DNA of 6,528 nt from an uncultured Prevotella sp. (GTDB taxonomy: Bacteria; Bacteroidota; Bacteroidia; Bacteroidales; Bacteroidaceae). Positions 1-5,972 of the stretch are shown in pieces (the stretch's first letter is position 1; each line of letters opens with the position of its first letter). Made by a program: the position numbers and the translations under genes. The stretch covers positions 1 to 6,528 of the forward strand of contig CALZMK010000087.1 in NCBI GenBank assembly GCA_945788545.1, given 5' to 3'. The notes under the pieces were generated by a model that ran no database searches, was not told the DNA's origin, and saw nothing but the letters and a program-made list of their open reading frames with translations.

Positions 1-53
1 ATACAGTCAACCGAGACGAGTACCTTGTGATAAGTTCCGTAAAAACCAGTCAT
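1..53 (-). CDS. Partial CDS: N-terminus of a possible NUDIX-domain (NrtR/AraR-like) sugar regulator
   Basis: An ATG at 53-51 opens a minus-strand frame that stays open to the window edge. It gives 17 complete codons, MTGFYGTYHKVLVSVDC, and the next codon begins AT. An in-frame TAA lies a few codons upstream, so this ATG is the first possible start in its frame. The pattern of an aromatic pair, a short polar stretch and then V-x-V-D-C-(I) resembles, from memory, the beginning of Bacteroides NUDIX-type transcription factors such as the arabinose regulator AraR, which starts with a YYSS-like segment followed by a hydrophobic strand and DCIIFGF. Its position just downstream of a mutarotase gene and an SSS symporter gene on the same strand fits a local sugar regulator. 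Only 17 residues are visible, so neither the NUDIX box nor the winged helix can be seen and the family call is tentative. It could also be an unrelated protein or a chance open frame. Confidence 0.45.
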   Translation of the reverse strand, partial: MTGFYGTYHKVLVSVDC

Positions 54-86
54 AATATCATTAATTTAAGTTGCTTAAGAACTCAT

Positions 87-157
87 TATTTTTAGGAGTT
101 AAGGAGTTGTCGCTCCCTTTGGTCGCAGGGAGTTAACTCCTTTAACTCCTAAAAATA
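87..157. repeat. Long imperfect palindrome with nested hairpin, abutting the symporter stop codon
   Basis: The arms at 87-108 and 135-157 are complementary over about 22 bp with one bulged base (TTTTTAGGAGTTAAGGAGTT against AACTCCTTTAACTCCTAAAAA). Inside them CTCCCT (113-118) pairs with AGGGAG (127-132) around an 8-nt loop. The element ends one base before the TAA of the symporter gene (160-158) and lies upstream of the partial gene at the left edge. Its outer ends are A/T runs placed so that A's, not T's, follow the stem on either strand, which is unlike an intrinsic terminator. It could be a REP-like or MITE-like dispersed element, or an RNA fold that stabilises the upstream message or reduces readthrough. 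The structure is seen directly; the role is unknown. Confidence 0.75.
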
Positions 158-1882
158 TTACCAGAAGTATGCGTAGAAGGCTGCGCAGAGTCCGATAACG
201 ACAAGTGTACCAATGATATCAAACCATCCCCAGCTCTCGCGGATAGACTTCTTGAAGTCGGCTGTGAATGTGATGGCCTCCACCTGTGCCTTGCTTGGAG
301 CAGGAGTGAAGCAGCTCACAACGATCATGAAGAGGATGAGGAACACGAGCAACCAGCACTCGAACACGAGCCAGTTGGTCTGCCAGAACCATGCAGTGGC
401 ATCCCAGAAGGCACCGTCCATAGCTGCCTTGCCAGTGTCGGTGATGACGTTGGTGACAAGTCGCAACATACCGATGAGGAAGCCTACGATCATGGTGTAT
501 TCACCTGCCTTAGGAGTAATCTTCTTGGAGAAGATACCCATTGCAAACACTGCTACCATTGCGGGAGCAAGCAACGACTGGATACCCTGGAGATAGTTGT
601 AGAGGGTGTCCATCTTCATCATAATTGGCAACCATGCAAATCCGAGTACAACAACAACCACTGTAGCAACACGACCCACGAATACATAGTGCTCCTCGCT
701 CATGCCCTTCTTGAGAGGCTTGTAGAAGTCCTCGGTGAAGAGGGTGGCACAGCTGTTGAAGAAAGCAGCGAGAGAAGCCACGAGGGCGCAGATGAATCCG
801 ATGGTCACAATACCCTTGATACCGGCAGGAAGAACATTCTTAACCATAATGGCGAAGGCAGCGTCGGTCTCCTGCATCTCGATTGTTCCCTGCTCAGCCA
901 ATGCTGCGGCAATCATACCAGGGATAAGGAACATGAAACAGGGAAGAACCTTGAAGAAACCGGCAGCGATAGTACCGCGGCGGGCACGCTTCATCACCTC
1001 CTCATTGCTCTCACCGGGCACCTGACCGAGTACACGCTGAACGATGTGCTGGTCGGTACACCAATACCAGAAACCGATGATGGTTGCACCGAGGAACACA
1101 ACAAATCCGGGATACTCCTGATACATGCTGTCGCCAGCCTCCCAGTGGAACATGTGGGTTGTTCCATAGCCGTTGTTCAGCTGGTTGCAGTAGTTCATCA
1201 TGCTTGTCCATCCCTCACCAATGCTACCTCCACCGAGGGTGGCCAAACCGAGGAATAGAACAAGGAATGAACCGATGACGAGAATAGGAGTCTGGATGGT
1301 GGAGAGAGTCATCACACCCTTCATACCACCGAACACGGTGAAGATGGTGGTGAGGATGATAAGACCGATGGCTCCTGCCCAGAAGTTCAGGCCCCAAAGA
1401 TATTCAAAGAAGATACCACCAGTGAGGGCTGTTACGCTCACCTTTGTGAGAATGTAAGCCACAAGTGTGATGATTGACAACCATGAACCAGTGCGCTGTG
1501 TGTAGCGGAACTTCAGGAAGTCGGGCATGGTGATGATCTTTCCCATCTTGTTGATGAGAAGCTGATAGAAGGGCACGAACAACCAACCGAGGATGAGGAT
1601 CATCCATCCCTGCATCTCCCAGTGGGCCATACCCACACCGCTCTTTGCTCCTGTTCCGGCAAGACCTACGAGGTGCTCGCTACCGATGTTGGCCGCAAAG
1701 ATAGCCATACCGATTACATACCAAGGCTCGCCCTTACCGAAGAGATAAGCCGAGGAGTCCTCTCCCTGCTGTGCTTTCTTGTCTTTCACAATAGCTCTCC
1801 ACACTGCCCATACAACGCCGAGAATACCCACTGCGAGTACAGCCCAGTCAAGCCAGATAAATTCTGTTGATGTCCAATTCAT
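158..1882 (-). CDS. SGLT-like sodium:solute symporter (SSS family), sugar transporter
   Basis: This 574-residue inner-membrane protein has many hydrophobic helices, consistent with the 14-helix LeuT-like fold of sodium/glucose cotransporters. It should couple inward sodium flow to sugar uptake. Several segments match SGLT hallmarks: AANIGSEHLVGLAGTG (residues 63-78), HWE (87-89), WYWCTDQ.IVQR (272-283), FFKVLP (309-314), FFNSCATLFTEDFY (374-387) and YLQ (430-432). By remembered alignment, His70, Glu89, Tyr273/Trp274, Lys311 and Gln432 correspond to human SGLT1 His83, Glu102, Tyr290/Trp291, Lys321 and Gln457, so most of the sugar site and gate is kept. Gly270 stands where SGLT1 has Thr287 and vSGLT Asn260, and Ala369 where a sodium-site serine is expected. 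The gene follows the lipoprotein mutarotase gene by 46 bp, so they are probably cotranscribed, and it precedes a possible NUDIX regulator. The substrate is uncertain: galactose or glucose by homology, L-arabinose by context. The ATG start has A-rich sequence ahead of it and no Shine-Dalgarno site. Confidence 0.93.
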   Translation of the reverse strand: MNWTSTEFIWLDWAVLAVGILGVVWAVWRAIVKDKKAQQGEDSSAYLFGKGEPWYVIGMAIFAANIGSEHLVGLAGTGAKSGVGMAHWEMQGWMILILGWLFVPFYQLLINKMGKIITMPDFLKFRYTQRTGSWLSIITLVAYILTKVSVTALTGGIFFEYLWGLNFWAGAIGLIILTTIFTVFGGMKGVMTLSTIQTPILVIGSFLVLFLGLATLGGGSIGEGWTSMMNYCNQLNNGYGTTHMFHWEAGDSMYQEYPGFVVFLGATIIGFWYWCTDQHIVQRVLGQVPGESNEEVMKRARRGTIAAGFFKVLPCFMFLIPGMIAAALAEQGTIEMQETDAAFAIMVKNVLPAGIKGIVTIGFICALVASLAAFFNSCATLFTEDFYKPLKKGMSEEHYVFVGRVATVVVVVLGFAWLPIMMKMDTLYNYLQGIQSLLAPAMVAVFAMGIFSKKITPKAGEYTMIVGFLIGMLRLVTNVITDTGKAAMDGAFWDATAWFWQTNWLVFECWLLVFLILFMIVVSCFTPAPSKAQVEAITFTADFKKSIRESWGWFDIIGTLVVIGLCAAFYAYFW

Positions 1883-1928
1883 TTTTTCAATTAGTACTTT
1901 AAATTATTATTTCAGTTAGGATTAATTA

Positions 1929-3098
1929 TTATTTCACGCTAAACTTATATGCGCAGTGACTGTAATACTTCTCACCTGGTTTCAGATAAGGCTGCGGCCA
2001 GTCTTTCTTGTTGGGAGAGTCGGGATATTTCTGGCTCTCAAGACATACAGATACCTGCTTGGGATACTTGATGCCGTGCTTGCAGGCGATACCTGTGCCT
2101 TGGAAGTTGCCGGTATATACCTGAACACCGGGTTCGTTGGTGTACATCTCAAGGAAGATGCCTGTTACCGGAGAGTAGAGTGATGCACACACCTGTGTGT
2201 CGTCGCCCTTACCGTCCTTATATGTGTTCAGACACCAGTTGTGGTCATAACCCGAGGCATTCTTTATCTGCTGGAATGTGGTGTCAACAATAGTTTCCTC
2301 GATTGCATGTGCCTTGCGGAAGTCCATCGGAGTTCCCTCAACGGGTGCTATCTCGCCAGTGGTCATATATGTTGCGTCGGCAGGAGTGTAGTTGTCGGCA
2401 TTAACATACAGAACCATGTTCATACCTGGCTTTGAGGGGTCGCCGTTGAGATTAAAGTAACTGTGATTTGTCTGATTGATGATGGTCTCCTTGTCGGTTG
2501 TAGCCTCCCACTGGATGTCGAGAGTGTTATTGCTGAGCAAGGTGTAGGTGGTTGTGGCTGTAACGGTGCCGGGGAATCCGTTGTCACCATCGGGCGACAC
2601 GATAGTCATCTTAATGGTGGAATCGTTCACCTGTTCGGCGTCATACACCTGATACATCCATCCCGTAGGACCGCCATGCAGGCAATGTCCAAAGTTGTTC
2701 TTTGGCAACTGATACTCCTTGCCTTCGACGGTGATCTTTCCCTGGTTGATGCGGTTGGCATAACGTCCTACCGAAGAACCGAAGTCGCTTGGGGAGTTCT
2801 CAATGTCGGCATACTGGGCGATGTTGTCGTATCCCAATACCACGTCAGTGGGCTTACCGTCTTTGTCGGGAACGACAAGCGACACTACACGCGCACCGAA
2901 GTTGGTGATGCATACCTCCATGCCGTTGGAGTTCTTGAGGGTGAACAACGCGGTTTTCTTTCCGTTGATTGTTGAATCAAACGCTGCGGGATTAAGTCCC
3001 GACACAGTGGTGTCAGCAGCTTTCTGTCCTGACTGACAACTTGCCATCAGTGTGATGGCCAAGCCAAATGCAAAGCATGATGTCTTAAATTTCTTCAT
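1929..3098 (-). CDS. galM: Aldose 1-epimerase (mutarotase), predicted periplasmic lipoprotein
   Basis: This 389-residue protein interconverts the alpha and beta anomers of aldoses such as galactose, glucose or arabinose. The frame is open further upstream (to an ATG at 3179), but the ATG at 3098 is chosen because it begins a classic lipoprotein signal: MKKFK, a hydrophobic core, then LMAS followed by Cys21. Lipidation at Cys21 would anchor the enzyme in an envelope membrane, most simply facing the periplasm; the residues after Cys21 are not acidic, so a surface-export signal is not obvious. Family residues are present: GRYANR with Arg116, LHGG with His141, TNHSYFNL with His212, GYDHNW with Asp285, and CLESQ with the catalytic-base Glu354. 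It is longer than cytoplasmic GalM (about 340-350 residues) by the signal and linker. It is the first gene after a promoter-bearing spacer and leads into an SSS symporter gene 46 bp downstream, so it probably supplies the preferred anomer to that transporter. By context it could be the arabinose-operon mutarotase. Confidence 0.94.
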   Translation of the reverse strand: MKKFKTSCFAFGLAITLMASCQSGQKAADTTVSGLNPAAFDSTINGKKTALFTLKNSNGMEVCITNFGARVVSLVVPDKDGKPTDVVLGYDNIAQYADIENSPSDFGSSVGRYANRINQGKITVEGKEYQLPKNNFGHCLHGGPTGWMYQVYDAEQVNDSTIKMTIVSPDGDNGFPGTVTATTTYTLLSNNTLDIQWEATTDKETIINQTNHSYFNLNGDPSKPGMNMVLYVNADNYTPADATYMTTGEIAPVEGTPMDFRKAHAIEETIVDTTFQQIKNASGYDHNWCLNTYKDGKGDDTQVCASLYSPVTGIFLEMYTNEPGVQVYTGNFQGTGIACKHGIKYPKQVSVCLESQKYPDSPNKKDWPQPYLKPGEKYYSHCAYKFSVK

Positions 3099-3149
3099 CT
3101 TTATGATGTTTTTAGTTGTTGATATAGCACGATTGCTTATTTTCGGGTG

Positions 3150-3179
3150 TAAAATTACAATAAAGATTTGAATTGACAA
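3150..3179 (-). promoter_or_regulatory. Candidate Bacteroides-type promoter for the mutarotase-symporter unit
   Basis: On the minus strand TTG (3179-3177) is followed after 19 bp by TAATTTTA (3157-3150). This is close to the Bacteroidota primary sigma consensus, a TTTG-like -33 box and a TAnnTTTG -7 box with about 19-21 bp between them. Transcription would start near 3143, giving a leader of about 45 nt before the ATG at 3098. A purine-rich stretch (poly-A with GGAG, plus-strand 3182-3199) lies just upstream and could act like an UP element. The -7 box misses the final G of the consensus. Confidence 0.5.
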
Positions 3180-3203
3180 TGCTTTTTCTCCTTTTTTTGT
3201 TGC

Positions 3204-3228
3204 TAAAAGTGTATTTTTGACACTTTTA
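3204..3228. promoter_or_regulatory. Perfect inverted repeat, candidate operator
   Basis: TAAAAGTGT (3204-3212) and ACACTTTTA (3220-3228) are exact reverse complements separated by 7 bp. The centre lies about 73 bp upstream of the start point expected from the promoter at 3150-3179. A third, partial half-site ACACTTA occurs at 3240-3246, 20 bp from the right arm in the same orientation. The geometry suits a dimeric regulator binding one face of DNA. The regulator is not known; the possible NUDIX regulator encoded at the left edge, or one encoded outside the window, is a candidate. A weak RNA hairpin is the alternative, but no T-tract follows it on the minus strand. Confidence 0.5.
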
Positions 3229-3285
3229 TTGTAGTTGATACACTTATTTAAGTTCTATTAACTAATTATTGTTAGTAGTTAGGGA

Positions 3286-3330
3286 GAAAAAGTGGGGGAA
3301 TAGTATGACATCACGTCGTGCTATCCCCCC
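3286..3330 (-). terminator. Rho-independent-type terminator downstream of galK
   Basis: Read on the minus strand, GGGGGGATAG (3330-3321) pairs with CTATTCCCCC (3303-3294) with a single mismatch or bulge. The 17-nt loop contains a small CAC/GTG helix. Two bases after the stem comes TTTTT (3291-3287). It begins about 70 bp after the galK stop codon. On the plus strand no T-run follows, so it works in the direction of the genes. It should separate the galactose unit from the downstream mutarotase-symporter unit, which has its own candidate promoter. Confidence 0.7.
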
Positions 3331-3349
3331 TTAATCTTACATTAATAAT

Positions 3350-3370
3350 ATGTATGGATAATACATACAT
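3350..3370. repeat. Short AT-rich inverted repeat after galK
   Basis: ATGTATG (3350-3356) and CATACAT (3364-3370) form a perfect 7-bp inverted repeat with a 7-nt loop, 30 bp beyond the galK stop. It is weak and AT-rich. It may be a small hairpin in the galK 3' untranslated region or simple chance in an AT-rich spacer. Confidence 0.3.
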
Positions 3371-3400
3371 TAATATAATATGAAAACAAATGATTTAGTA

Positions 3401-4561
3401 TCAGCAGATGCGTCTTGAACCGTCGCCAATGACAACGTCATATACCTTTGGCTCATGACCGTATTTTGCAGAGAACTTAGCCTTGGCGTCGGCGATAAAC
3501 TTATCATAGAGAGGAGCCTTGACAAGGTTGATGGTGCAACCGCCAAATCCGCCACCCATGATACGGCTACCTGTAACACCGTTTTCCTTGGCGATGTCAT
3601 TCAGGAAGTCGAGTTCCTCGCATGATACCTCATAGTCTTTCGACAGACCTTCGTGTGTCTCGTACATCTTCTGACCAACGGTCTCGTAGTCGCCCTCATT
3701 GAGTGCCTCACAAACAGCAAGCACACGGTCCTTCTCACCGAGGACAAACTTGGCGCGACGATAGTCCTCTTCGCCCACTTCAGCCTTCACCTCCTCAAGC
3801 TGCTCCCATGTGCAGTCGCGCAGTGTCTCGAATTTTCCTTCCGGATGTTTGGCCGCGATATGCTTCACCACATTCTCGCAACTGTTGCGGCGGTCGTTGT
3901 AGGGAGAACCAGCCAACTCGTGCTTAACGACTGAGTCGAGCAGTACGAGTTTGTAGCCTTCGGGCATGAATGGGAAATACTCAAACTCGCGGCTGCGGCA
4001 GTCGAGACGCATGAGGCATCCAGCCTTTCCGAATACACTTGCAAACTGGTCCATGATACCGCAGTTTACACCGCAGTAGTTGTGCTCAGTGGCCTGACCT
4101 GCCAAAACGAGATCCCACTTTGAGATACGGTTGTCGGCAAACAGGTCGTTGATGGCAAATGCAAAGCAGCTTTCGAGGGCTGCAGATGATGACATACCAG
4201 CTCCGAGAGGCACATCGCCTGCAAAGGCAGTGTTAAACCCCTTAACATCTACACCCAACTTGCGCATCTCCTGAACGACTCCATAAATGTAGCGTGCCCA
4301 ACTTGCACGAGGTCCGTTGGGGTCGTCAACCTTAAACTCCACGCGATCCTTCAGGTCGATAGAGTAGGCTTGTATAGTGTCAGTGCCATTAGGGCGAATC
4401 TCGCACATCATCCCCTTGTCAACTGCTCCTGGGAATACGAATCCACCGTTATAGTCGGTGTGCTCTCCAATTAAATTGATACGTCCGGGTGAGGCGTATA
4501 TGTTACCAGTCTGGCCGTCGAAATGCTTGATAAAACGGCTTCTTACAAATTCAATGTCCAT
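3401..4561 (-). CDS. galK: Galactokinase
   Basis: This cytoplasmic GHMP-family kinase phosphorylates alpha-D-galactose with ATP to galactose 1-phosphate, the first committed step of galactose breakdown. At 386 residues it matches the usual length (E. coli GalK is about 382). The galactokinase signature GRINLIGEHTDYNGG occupies residues 26-40 and includes catalytic Arg27, Glu33 and Asp36. The ATP-binding GHMP motif PLGAGMSSSAALE is at 118-130. The catalytic aspartate is Asp171 in CGIMDQFAS. The third motif GSRIMGGGFGGCTINLV is at 331-347. No key residue is missing and the frame is intact. It lies 38 bp after the MFS transporter gene, so it is probably cotranscribed with it and with the upstream galM; a terminator-like hairpin follows. 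The ATG has no Shine-Dalgarno sequence, as is usual in Bacteroidota. Confidence 0.97.
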   Translation of the reverse strand: MDIEFVRSRFIKHFDGQTGNIYASPGRINLIGEHTDYNGGFVFPGAVDKGMMCEIRPNGTDTIQAYSIDLKDRVEFKVDDPNGPRASWARYIYGVVQEMRKLGVDVKGFNTAFAGDVPLGAGMSSSAALESCFAFAINDLFADNRISKWDLVLAGQATEHNYCGVNCGIMDQFASVFGKAGCLMRLDCRSREFEYFPFMPEGYKLVLLDSVVKHELAGSPYNDRRNSCENVVKHIAAKHPEGKFETLRDCTWEQLEEVKAEVGEEDYRRAKFVLGEKDRVLAVCEALNEGDYETVGQKMYETHEGLSKDYEVSCEELDFLNDIAKENGVTGSRIMGGGFGGCTINLVKAPLYDKFIADAKAKFSAKYGHEPKVYDVVIGDGSRRIC

Positions 4562-4599
4562 AGTCGATTGTCTTTTAAGTGTTTATATACATTATTATA

Positions 4600-5904
4600 T
4601 TATTCAACAGGGATGTCGGTGTTGACATTCTTTGATCCTGCAAGTGCATACCAGAACATATAGGCCATTGCAACCAAAGGTACGATGTAGCTAATCATGT
4701 ATCCGGCGTTGTCAGCGATGTAGTTTTGGATAAGAGGCAGCACACCACCACCTACAACCATCATCATGAAAATACCCGATGCCTGTGCTGTGTATTTTCC
4801 GAGACCTTCGGTTGCGAGGTTGAAGATAGATGCCCACATCACTGATGTACAAAGACCGCAGAGGACGAGTAGGAGAGCGCTCATAGGCACTACCATCACC
4901 TCAAACGAACTACCTGTGAACAGAGGCATTGAAGCAGTGACATCCTTCGGTATGAACATTGCGCCGATGATGAGAAGCATACCAATACCACTTGTTGCAA
5001 GCATCAGCATCTTTGATGAAACTTTGTCGGCAATGAATCCGGCAACGAAACGACCAATAAGCATCAGCAACCAATATGTACCGGCAACGAAACCACCTAC
5101 AGCAGCTGCATTCTCGAGAATGCCGGCTCCCTTGTCACTTGTGTCAGAGATATAGAAGTTGAGAGTTCCGGGAATACCAACCTCTACACCAACATATACG
5201 AATATTGCTATTACGCCCAAAACACAATGACGGAAAGCCCATGGCGAATGTTCGAATTTTGTCTCTGATGTCACCTTGCCTATCGATGGATCTTCAATTG
5301 GAATGAAGAACAATACGATGAATGCTGCGGCGAATACTGCCATGGCGATGAAGAGCACAAGGTTTACATCAGCCATCTGTGTACTTGCAGTAACCGTTCC
5401 GATAAGTGCACCCACGAACATCGGAGTTAAAGTACCAGATAAAGAATTCAATGTACCACCAATGAGATTCAGTTGGTTACCGCGATTACCGCCACCTCCG
5501 AGAAGGTTGAGCATTGGGTTGACAACAGTGTTGAGAAGACATACCGAGAATCCCGATATAAATGCTCCCAACAGATAAATATAGAATCCATTCAATCCAG
5601 AGGCTGTACCTGAGAGGAACTGGATGAGAACTCCGAAGAATCCAACTCCAATACCCAAGAGGGCTGTTTTCTTATAACCAATCTTTGTAAGGAGTTTTCC
5701 CGCTGGAATACCCATAAACAGATAGGCAAAGAAATTCATGAAGTTACCCATCATACCCAACAGGTTGCTACCGCCGATTTCAGGCTGGTTCTTCCATATC
5801 ACACCGATAGGTGCTGCCAAGTTCGTTACAAACGAAATCATTGCATATAGGAAGAACATTGTGATAATCGCAATGGCGCTTCCCTTCTTCTGTGTTTCAG
5901 ACAT
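4600..5904 (-). CDS. MFS sugar transporter, FHS (FucP/GluP-like) type; probable galactose/glucose permease
   Basis: This 434-residue protein has about 12 hydrophobic helices split by a hydrophilic loop at roughly 203-225. Features recall the fucose-galactose-glucose:H+ symporter family: IPAGKLLTKIGYKKTALLG (66-84), NTVVNP (125-130), QLNLIGG..NSLSG (144-157), FVYVGVEVGIPG (235-246), and a C-terminal half with GRFVAGFIADK (284-294) and NLATEGLGKYTAQASG (362-377). It sits between galM and galK, which points to galactose and perhaps glucose as substrate. By remembered alignment to E. coli FucP, the two acidic residues that cycle protons there (Asp46 and Glu135) are both asparagine here (Asn28 and Asn125), while FucP Asn162 is kept as Asn153; coupling may therefore differ. 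The spacer to galM is 66 bp and carries a heptamer tandem repeat. The start is the ATG at 5904, giving MSETQKKGS before the first helix. Confidence 0.9.
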   Translation of the reverse strand: MSETQKKGSAIAIITMFFLYAMISFVTNLAAPIGVIWKNQPEIGGSNLLGMMGNFMNFFAYLFMGIPAGKLLTKIGYKKTALLGIGVGFFGVLIQFLSGTASGLNGFYIYLLGAFISGFSVCLLNTVVNPMLNLLGGGGNRGNQLNLIGGTLNSLSGTLTPMFVGALIGTVTASTQMADVNLVLFIAMAVFAAAFIVLFFIPIEDPSIGKVTSETKFEHSPWAFRHCVLGVIAIFVYVGVEVGIPGTLNFYISDTSDKGAGILENAAAVGGFVAGTYWLLMLIGRFVAGFIADKVSSKMLMLATSGIGMLLIIGAMFIPKDVTASMPLFTGSSFEVMVVPMSALLLVLCGLCTSVMWASIFNLATEGLGKYTAQASGIFMMMVVGGGVLPLIQNYIADNAGYMISYIVPLVAMAYMFWYALAGSKNVNTDIPVE

Positions 5905-5923
5905 AATTGTTTAGTTATTAATA

Positions 5924-5972
5924 AATTCCTAATTTCTAATCCCTAATTTCTAATTCCTAATCCTTAATTTCT
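5924..5972. repeat. Heptamer tandem repeat between galM and the sugar transporter gene
   Basis: Seven consecutive 7-bp units run from 5924 to 5972: AATTCCT, AATTTCT, AATCCCT, AATTTCT, AATTCCT, AATCCTT, AATTTCT. The consensus is AATTYCT, and a degenerate AATTAAT follows. The array overlaps the TAG stop of galM (5973-5971) and reaches to within about 20 bp of the transporter ATG. Read on the minus strand the units are AG(A/G)AATT-like and give TAG codons in more than one frame. It might be a slippage-prone spacer that sets galM-transporter distance or mRNA behaviour; the function is unknown. Confidence 0.85.

Noticed and set aside
3..95. Plus-strand open frame of 30 codons from the left edge, possibly the end of a neighbouring gene
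   Set aside because: The product has no recognisable features and runs into the palindrome. The minus-strand frame fits gene direction and resembles a known family better.
87..157. Reading the nested palindrome as an intrinsic terminator
   Set aside because: On both strands the stem is followed by A's, not by a T-tract, and the T-run lies on the 5' side of the stem.
689..1258. 189-codon plus-strand open frame
   Set aside because: It lies wholly antisense within the symporter gene, has a low-complexity His/Glu/Thr-rich composition and no recognisable domain; the minus-strand protein has clear SGLT motifs.
2463..2975. 170-codon plus-strand open frame
   Set aside because: It is antisense to the lipoprotein mutarotase gene, whose catalytic residues are all in place; no family resemblance is seen in the plus-strand product.
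3099..3179. Upstream in-frame start that would add 27 residues to the mutarotase
   Set aside because: It would bury the lipoprotein signal inside the protein and place the start upstream of the predicted transcription start near 3143.
3653..3934. 93-codon plus-strand open frame
   Set aside because: It is antisense to galK, with no supporting start context or motif.
4576..4582. TAAGTGT before galK, matching the half-site ACACTTA at 3240-3246
   Set aside because: A single 7-mer match is expected about once by chance in a window of this size, and there is no inverted partner.
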